A DNA stretch of 64,000 nt. It comes from Piromyces finnis. Lineage: Eukaryota > Neocallimastigomycota > Neocallimastigomycetes > Neocallimastigales > Neocallimastigaceae. Shown here piece after piece: positions 56,701-64,000 of the stretch. The notes under the pieces were generated by a model. The model worked only from the letters and a program-made list of their open reading frames with translations. It had not been told where the DNA came from and ran no database searches. The position numbers and the translations under genes were made by a program. How positions within the stretch are numbered: the first letter of the stretch is position 1; the number at the start of each line of letters is the position of its first letter. The stretch spans positions 62,001-126,000 of the forward strand of contig MCFH01000008.1 in assembly GCA_002104945.1 (NCBI GenBank), in the 5' to 3' direction.

Positions 56701-59287
56701 GTCTATATTCTGATACATTAGTATTATAAGTACTTATACTATTTCTTCTTTCACCACCATTTGCATGAATATTCATATTGCGAATAGCATTATCTGAACT
56801 TAAACTACCAACATCACTGATATTACCATTACTTAAACGATTAGTGTTAATGGAAAGATCATCAGACATCATTCCTTTTGAATGTCTTTTTTCAAATTTA
56901 GATTGTCTTCTAGAGAGTCGTCTATCGGAAGAGTTCTTTTTAAGATCTTTTCTATGTTTTTTTTTATTATTTAAATAGGAATAATAATCATAGCTTTCAT
57001 AGCCATCCTCCTCATCATTATCATATCTTTCCATCTTTAATATTGCTTCTGGTAAATTTCTACAAGAAGCTAATTTATATAATAATTTAGATTCTTGTTC
57101 ATCTGGTTTCAAAATATCAGATATACCTTCCTCATAAAACGATGCTAAAACATACCAAATTTTTGCTTGGATCAATCTTTCCTCATCTGAAGGCAAATTA
57201 TCTAATCTTGAAGCACATTGTAGCCAGAATAAGGCTGATGCTTCGTCTATATCTTGGTCATTTAAACCTCCTAAATTCCAATATGTTAATAAAATTTGAG
57301 AATATAAATGGTTTTGTTCAGCTGCTTTTGTAATCCATTCTTTAGTCTTTTCGAAAGAATTTGAAAAATATAAACCTCTATAATACTATTTTATAATAAA
57401 ATATAATTTTTTTTATTTAAAATAATTATATTCAAATATTAAAAATATTAATTTTTTTTTTTTTTTGCCATTAGAATTTATTTATAATAGTAATGTATAT
57501 AAAAAAAATAAAATTAATAGGATTAGAATTAGAATTTCCTCTTTATATAAATAATATTAATAATACAAAGATTGTAAAAAAATTATATAGTAATTTTACT
57601 CACCATAGCTTTTGTTGAACCATTTAATGAGGCTACATTAAGATAGTATTTTGATAACTTCAAATTCTTTTCTAATATATTTAAATATCCATTCTTGTAA
57701 AGTTCATATAATATAAAACATGCTTCTGACTGAACCTGTAAATTAAATTGTATTATTTTGCAAGAAGCAATTTTTTGTTTCATTCTTTCATAATAATTAT
57801 TTCCAGTAAATTCCCATTTTTCAGATTCTTCATCATTATTAAGTAATTTTGATACATCTTCTATAATAGATGATGACATAATAATATTACTGCTACTATC
57901 ACTTTTTATACTACTTTGACTTATGTTTCCAATATTCTCATCATCTTTTTCTAATTCTTTCATTATTTCATTCTCTGTTATTTCATTAGCATATTCTGTT
58001 TCTTTATCTAAATGAGATTCTGTAAAATTTTCTTGTACATTATCACTTGAAAGTTGAACATTAATTTCTGATATATTTTTTGATGGGAAAGGATTATGTT
58101 GATTTATAGTATTGATGAATGATGCTGTTCCATAACTATAACTATAACTATGATTATGAGAATATTTTTTATCAATTTTTACCGAAGCAAGACTTTTACG
58201 TCTTTCTGAATTGATTTGTGGTGTTAAAACTGGTGGTGAGTTATTTGAATAGTTGGTTTTGTTTTGCAATCTATCTTTCATAAATGGTAATGATTGAACA
58301 CGGGGTGGAGCCACTACTTCAGTAACCACTTCTATATCGTCCTTATTATTGGAACTTGATGATTCATATAATGGCAATGGATTTACAGTATTTGAATTGT
58401 TATTTTTTAAAGTATTTATTTTTTCAATATCCACTAAATCTGAATCTAAGGTGGCTGCTCTCTCTAACCAAAATACAGCTTCTTTTATTTTTATTTTTCC
58501 ATTATCTCTTTTATTTAAGTATAAATGAGCTAACTGTAGCATTGCTATATGGCCAAGTATTGATTCTAGAGCACAATGATATAAATATTCTGCTTTTTGA
58601 ATATCTTTGTCTATACCTAAACCGTGTTCAAAAAACAAACCTATATAGAATGCAGCATCATACAAATGATTTTTTAATGCTAATTCGAAGAAACGAAATG
58701 ATTTATAATAAATTTTTCTTGTATAATAAATTTTTCCTAATAAAAATTGTGATAATGCATGGTTCTTATTACTTAAATCCTATTATATTTTTTTTTTCAT
58801 AAAAACAAATGATAATAATAAATAAATAATAAAAAAAGTTATATTAATACTATAATAATAAAAAAAAAAAGATAATTTCAATAGATTTTTATTTCTTTTT
58901 TTTAATTATTTAAACAAAAAATCAACTTACTAATAATAAATTTAAAGTTTCATCATAAATTATATTTTTTTGCGATATAGATATATTACTATAAATAATA
59001 TTATCAAACTGATTCTCTCCAAAAAAGATATCAAGAACTCCTTGAGAAAAACGATAGATATACTCTGAATTCTTAGTAGCTACAACACTTGATCTTAATT
59101 TAAAAAAATCTAAATCACTCTTAATTTCATATATTGAATTTACAACTTTTTCAATATTAAAATCATTAGGTTCATTACTGTTAGTGATAGTATCATTTTC
59201 TGTTGTTTTTGCTGTTATTGTATTTGGGGTAGAAGGAGACGACATGATTGACTGAGTTTTTTCATTTACTACTTCATCGGTTTGCAT
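53780..59287 (-). CDS. Sel1-like repeat protein with long Ser/Asn-rich C-terminal tail
   Basis: Three exons (59287-58931, 58779-57604, 57385-53780) give 1712 residues. The N-terminal ~120 residues are Thr/Asn-rich, then a helical start. Sel1/TPR-like alpha repeats occupy ~120-220 (DAAFYIGLFFEHGLGIDKDI, LQLAHLYLNKRD, EAVFWLERAATLD) and resume at ~470-620 (GLYFSNSFEKTKEWITKAAE, EASALFWLQCASRLD). They are split by a ~230-residue disordered insert. Sel1 repeats are scaffolds, as in fungal chitin-synthase activators of the Skt5/Chs4 type, but there is no C-terminal CAAX box here, so that assignment is not made. From ~640 on the protein is disordered, rich in Ser, Asn and Lys, with clustered basophilic kinase sites (RRxS) at ~666-767. 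No signal peptide or membrane segment. The start is the first Met in the frame. The upstream spacer to the RING-CH gene is 3.6 kb. Confidence 0.75.
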
Positions 59288-62200
59288 TTTTTTAATTTAA
59301 TTTTTAAAATTTGAAATCTATTTTTCATAAAACGATAATTATTGCATATATTATTATATTTTATAATTGTTATTGTTATTATTTAATTAGCCAATTAGAT
59401 TATATCTGAATTTTGAGATTTTTAAAAATTATTATAAACATTCCTGTATCTGTAATTTCATTAATTACAGATATCCAATAAAAATTTAAAAAAATATTGT
59501 TTCAATTTCAGATTTTATATTATTTAAATAATTCAATTTTGTAATTTAATGGATAGTTACAATAGATTTAATAAAATATTTAAATAATTTATATCTAATA
59601 TTAGATTTATTTATTTGTTTATAATAATAAAGGTATTAATACTTATTTCCAGTTTATATTTATAAATTAAAAATTTTATTATGATATATTTATTTCCTCA
59701 ATTTTACCTTTTTTAATTTTTTACAAATTTAACATTTAAACTTTCTTTTCTTAAATAATAGCAATATCTGATTATTTTATTATATTATTATATAACAAGG
59801 ATTCTATAATTGGATTTTGGTTTTAATTAAAATATGTGTTACTTCTTTTTTCTCAATTATTATTTTGATGATGATGATTTCTTTAGATTCGGATTTTAAT
59901 AAATTTTTTAATTTAATTTTACTTTTCTATTTAATTGTTACTTTGTGTTATCTTATTGGTGTGTTCCAATGTTTTTTATTTATAATTTTGTACTTATCTT
60001 TAAATATGAATTTGAATTTTTAAATATAATACAGTAAAAATAAAAAATACTTTAAAAATAAAAAAAAAGAAAAAAGAAAAAGAAATATATATATATAGGG
60101 TATATACTATATATTGTTTGTTTGTTTGTTTTTCTATTATGAAATAATTGAACTATAAGAATTAAAATTAATTTAACATTTAAATATATATATGAATATT
60201 TAATAGATAAGTAAGACAAAATAATAATGATTATACACTAATCCTAATTTATAATTTGAAAATTGAATCAAAATTTAAGTATTATTTATTTATGTTTTGT
60301 TTTTTTTTAAAAGACTTTATATAGAATAAAATAAAAGTTTATACAAAGTACCAAAAAAAATTTTTTTAAACAAAAAGAATAAAAAAAAATTTTTTTTTTT
60401 TTGCTCTAGTATTTGAATTTTAATTTTATTATAGGATTATTAATATATAATATTTAATTTATATTTTATAGGAAAAAATGAATGAAATTAATAGGATTAA
60501 AGAAGAAAAAAAAATAAAAACTATTATTTATACATAATAAATATGTAATTCTTAATGGAACAAGCAAATTCCTTATTAAAAAAGGTTTATTATTTGCATA
60601 TATTCAAAAGTTTATTTTATTATTATTTAATCTTTTTAAATAGAGATGAAAATAATAATAAAATAACTATTATATTATTGCATTAATTACAATTACATTA
60701 TCATTTATTTGAGATATTGAAACCTTGATTAATAATATAAAATACATTCAAGAATCAGGAGAAAGGTAATTACAAAGAAACTATTAATAGATAAAAAAAA
60801 AAAATTAATACTCTTCTCAAAAAATAAAAGTATTTTAAAGATAATAATTGGTATTTGTAAATTAATAATTAAATTATATGCTTTGTGTATATTTCCTTAT
60901 CTTTAAGTATTTCTATTTGAAAGTAATATTAAAAAATGTAAGGATGGAATACAAAAATACACAATGAAATAATTGGATATAGTAGTAAAACCCTTAAAAA
61001 AAAAAAAGTCATCATCCTTTAATATTACTTTTTTATTATTAATTGAGTATTTTTTTATTTTTTTTTGTTGATGCTTAATTTATTCAACTTTTTAAGTTTT
61101 AATTAATATTTAATTGTAATTCTGTTTATATTGGATAATATATATATAACTATTTAAAATGTTTATTTAATAAAATTAAATGCTATATTTAGTAAATGTT
61201 TCAGTATCTAAAAGGAAATAATAAAATATACTTTTTTATTTTATCATTTGTAACCTATGCAACTTTAATAATCCTATTATTATATTACGCTATATACTCT
61301 ATATATATAATATATTGGCAATGAATGTCAATAATTAGTTTTATACTAATTACCTACTTACTTGTATAAATATGGAAGGTTTGAATTTAAAAATTATACT
61401 TTAAAAAACTTTATATTTAAGATTTATAGATGTTGTCATATATTAAAATATATATAAAAATATACTACCTCTATATTGAAAAGTCAAAAAAAAAAAAGAA
61501 AAAATAAGCATTTGGAAAGAATAAGAAATAATAATAAAAAAATAAAAACTTTAAAAAATATACAAACCTCCATAATATGAATAAAATAAACCTAAAAAAA
61601 AAAAAACAATATATATTTAGATTCTCTCTAACTTTTTTATTAATGAAAAAAAGTTCAATTTAGACGTAACAATTCATACTTTTATTTTTAATTTATCAAG
61701 TACATTTTATTAGTAATTAAAGTTTAATACTGTAATTTTATTGGAATAATACATTTTAAAATATTAAATTGAATGAAAAATGTAAACAATTAGATAATGT
61801 ATACAATTATATAAATTAATGTAAAAGTTTTTGAATGACTCATGTAATAGGGAAAAATTATTTGAAACACTTTATAATGAGCCTAATTTCTATCTATTAT
61901 AATATTTTATAAAATATACATTAAATATCGTATAATAATAAGAAAAATAATATAAATGACTAGAAAAATAAATTGGTGAACAGAAAGATTAAATCATTAT
62001 AATATCCATATATCAAAAACAAAACATATCTTTAACAAGAATAAATCTTTAAAAACCTTACCAGGAGGGAAGATTTATTATTCATAATCTTTTGAATTTT
62101 TAATTTTAATTTATTTTGTATTCCTTTCATTTAATAATAAAATTACATATTATGATATATATTACAATATATTGTAATATATTGTATATTGTGATACTAA

Positions 62201-62871
62201 AGAATTCTTTTCAATTATAAAAAAATAACCAACAACTAGTCTATATCTAAAAGGAAAATTAGAGTTTTAGGTTCAATAGTCATTCAGTTTTGATGCTATG
62301 GTATTGCATAAATAAAGAATGTATTATTAACTTTTTTATGAATAATTAGTTATGAAAAGTTACTAAACATTTCAATGCTTTTTATTATTATGAAATAATA
62401 AAGAGTAATTATTTATTATGGAAAAATAAAATGTAGCATTTTTGAAATTTCATATGAAAAAAATGGAGTATATTTCTATTTAATAAGGGTTAGGCTAAAT
62501 ATATTTAAAAATCAGCTAATTTTGCATCATAAAGAAGACGCTTTTTAAATGCGTTTCCTTTAACCTTGTTTTATATTCAATTCATTTATTAATAAATGAA
62601 AATAAAAAAAATAAACAAGAGTTAAAAATAAATATATAAAATAAAAATAATATAAAGCACAGTAATTACTATACATTATATTATATATTATATACAGAAT
62701 TTAATCTAATAATAATAATAATAATTTTTGATATATAATATAAAATTGGTTATAAATAAAATATAAAAAAACTAAAAGAATAATAAATAAATAAAATTTA
62801 AAAAACATAATAATAAAATCTTAATATAATTTTCATATATAAAAGCATTCTCATTAATATCTATATTCAAA
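59288..62871. other. Divergent intergenic region, 3.58 kb
   Basis: The largest gene-free stretch. It holds A/T tracts, a perfect 11-bp-arm hairpin at 59447-59473, a 26-bp palindrome at 62157-62182 and a 10-bp inverted pair at 62040-62079. A hydrophobic 68-codon reading at 59817-60023 is judged chance. No RNA gene is recognised. Confidence 0.55.
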
Positions 62872-64000
62872 ATGAATGACAATACCATGGATAACAATGA
62901 TAATGATATGAATGTAAAAACTGAAACAACATCATATAATCATAACAATATAGGTAAAATATATATATTATAGAATCTTTATAGCCAAATATTAATGATA
63001 ATTAATTAGTTTGATAATTTATTCGATTGATTATTATATATAAATATTCATAATATTTGTATTTTAAAATAATAGAACTAAATGATGAAGATAAAGAACA
63101 ACACGAATTTTTAAAAAGAAGAATGGAAGAAATTGAGAAAGAAGAAAAACAAAAGGAAGCTGAAAGAATAAAAAAACAACAAGAATATCAAGCAGAATTT
63201 CTAAATTATTTAAATAACAGGAAAAAACAAAAAGTATTTAAGCAACTTTTGGATATATGGTTAAATACAAAGAAATTAAAAAAAATTGGTCAAAAATTAA
63301 AAATAATTAAAGCTGATGATAATGCATTTGTAGCCGATAACATGGAATTTTTTAATAATATTAATTTAAATGATTCTAATTTAAATGAAAATGATAAAAG
63401 AGTTTGTCGAATTTGTTTTGGTGGTGTTAATGATGTTCTTGAATCAGGAAAACTTATATCACCCTGCAAATGCAAAGGTTCCATGAAATATGTTCATGTC
63501 AATTGTTTAAATGGTTAGTTATTTTTATTTAATATTAAAATATTATATTTCTTAATATATTAATATTGCTCAAATAATGATGATGCTCTTTTTAATATTT
63601 ATTTATTTATTAATTTATTTATTTTATTAATTCAATAGAATGGAGATTAGCGAGTGCTAATAAAGCAAGTTATTATCAATGCGACCAATGTAAATATAAA
63701 TATAATTTCCAAAGAACTAAATTAGCAAACTTCATTTCTAATAAATGTAAGATTTATATATATATATATTTATTCATTTACTATATCATTATAATTGCTT
63801 TAATTAATAGATTTTAATATGATTTTTCTTTTATTTAATTATAGTTTCTATATTGTTAATCACAATTCTTTTAACATATCTATACATTTTCTTTACCGGT
63901 TTTGTATTTAAAGCAATTATTCAATTAAAAAATTATAAAATTGGTGTATTTGAATTTCCAAAAATTAGCTTTTTTAATATAGGGTTGGAACATCATTTTT
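62872..64000 (+). CDS. RING-CH (RINGv) membrane E3 ubiquitin ligase, 3' end outside window
   Basis: Four exons are visible: 62872-62953, 63076-63513, 63639-63746 and 63845 to the window edge. The RING-CH finger has the C4HC3 ligands C138-x2-C141, C158-x-C160, H168-x2-C171 and C188-x2-C191, with the typical PCKCKGSMKYVHVNCL and EWR. This is the MARCH/Doa10 class of ubiquitin ligases, usually membrane-anchored. A hydrophobic segment starts right after the finger (SILLITILLTYLYIFFTGFV), consistent with the first membrane helix. About 135 residues come before the finger, including a charged Glu/Lys coiled coil (~35-75); in Doa10/MARCH6 the finger is normally almost at the N-terminus. Intron 2 (63514-63638) has a GTTAGT donor and a TTTA-rich tail. 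Which MARCH subtype cannot be said without the rest. Confidence 0.85.

Noticed and set aside
53780-59287. Assignment of the Sel1 protein as a chitin-synthase activator (Skt5/Chs4)
   Set aside because: Sel1 repeats alone are not specific, the repeats are interrupted, and the C-terminal CAAX box is absent.
59447-59473. 11-bp inverted repeat with a 5-base loop (ATCTGTAATT...AATTACAGAT)
   Set aside because: A neat hairpin, but isolated and short enough to arise by chance in 64 kb of AT-rich DNA; no adjacent gene end.
59817-60023. Hydrophobic 68-codon reading that could be a small membrane protein
   Set aside because: Leu/Ile/Phe-rich because the DNA is T-rich; no ATG at the 5' end of the reading and nothing conserved that I recognise.
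62040-62079. AATAAATCTT / AAGATTTATT inverted pair around a GC-richer loop
   Set aside because: Considered as a structured RNA or terminator, but the stem is only 10 bp and A/T-rich, and nothing nearby would use it.
62157-62182. 26-bp AT palindrome
   Set aside because: Simple alternating AT-type palindromes of this size are expected at this base composition.

Overview
The window is nuclear DNA of a very AT-rich, flagellated, intron-rich eukaryote. Coding regions are AT-biased and spacers are nearly pure A/T. Homopolymers and ATT/AAT/TTTA microsatellites are everywhere. Most genes carry many short GT-AG introns, TAA and TAG are both used as stops, and three axonemal proteins are encoded. A secreted hevein-type chitin-binding protein and fungal-style low-complexity tracts fit a zoospore-forming fungus. 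An anaerobic gut fungus (Neocallimastigomycota) is my best guess. The lineage is inferred from composition and gene content, not from a search.

I support 13 protein genes, two of them cut by the window edges. Left to right: C-terminus of a NO VEIN/DUF3883 protein (+, partial); secreted chitin-binding protein (-); TFIIB/BRF-like factor (+); cohesin subunit Scc3/STAG (-); dynein regulatory complex protein DRC5/TCTE1 (+); CFAP58 (+); CFAP47 (-); MRE11 (+); SNAPC3 (+); PDE9-like cyclic nucleotide phosphodiesterase (-); SLC35C2-like transporter (+); Sel1-repeat protein with a long disordered tail (-); RING-CH E3 ligase (+, partial). I spliced the multi-exon genes by hand from reading frame, GT-AG signals and family conservation, about 81 introns in all. 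The joined frames stay open, and the proteins match family length or architecture. CFAP47, for example, reads as 21 exons and 3107 residues.

By function, 17.5-36.5 kb is an axoneme block of three adjacent flagellar genes. MRE11 and Scc3 serve DNA repair and sister-chromatid cohesion. The BRF-like factor and SNAPC3 belong to small-RNA-gene transcription. PDE9 points to cGMP signalling. Divergent gene pairs are separated by 2.1-3.6 kb and convergent pairs by only 0.4-1.0 kb. I saw no tRNA, rRNA or CRISPR array. The clearest non-genic structure is a 115-bp element with perfect 38-bp inverted arms at 48989-49103.
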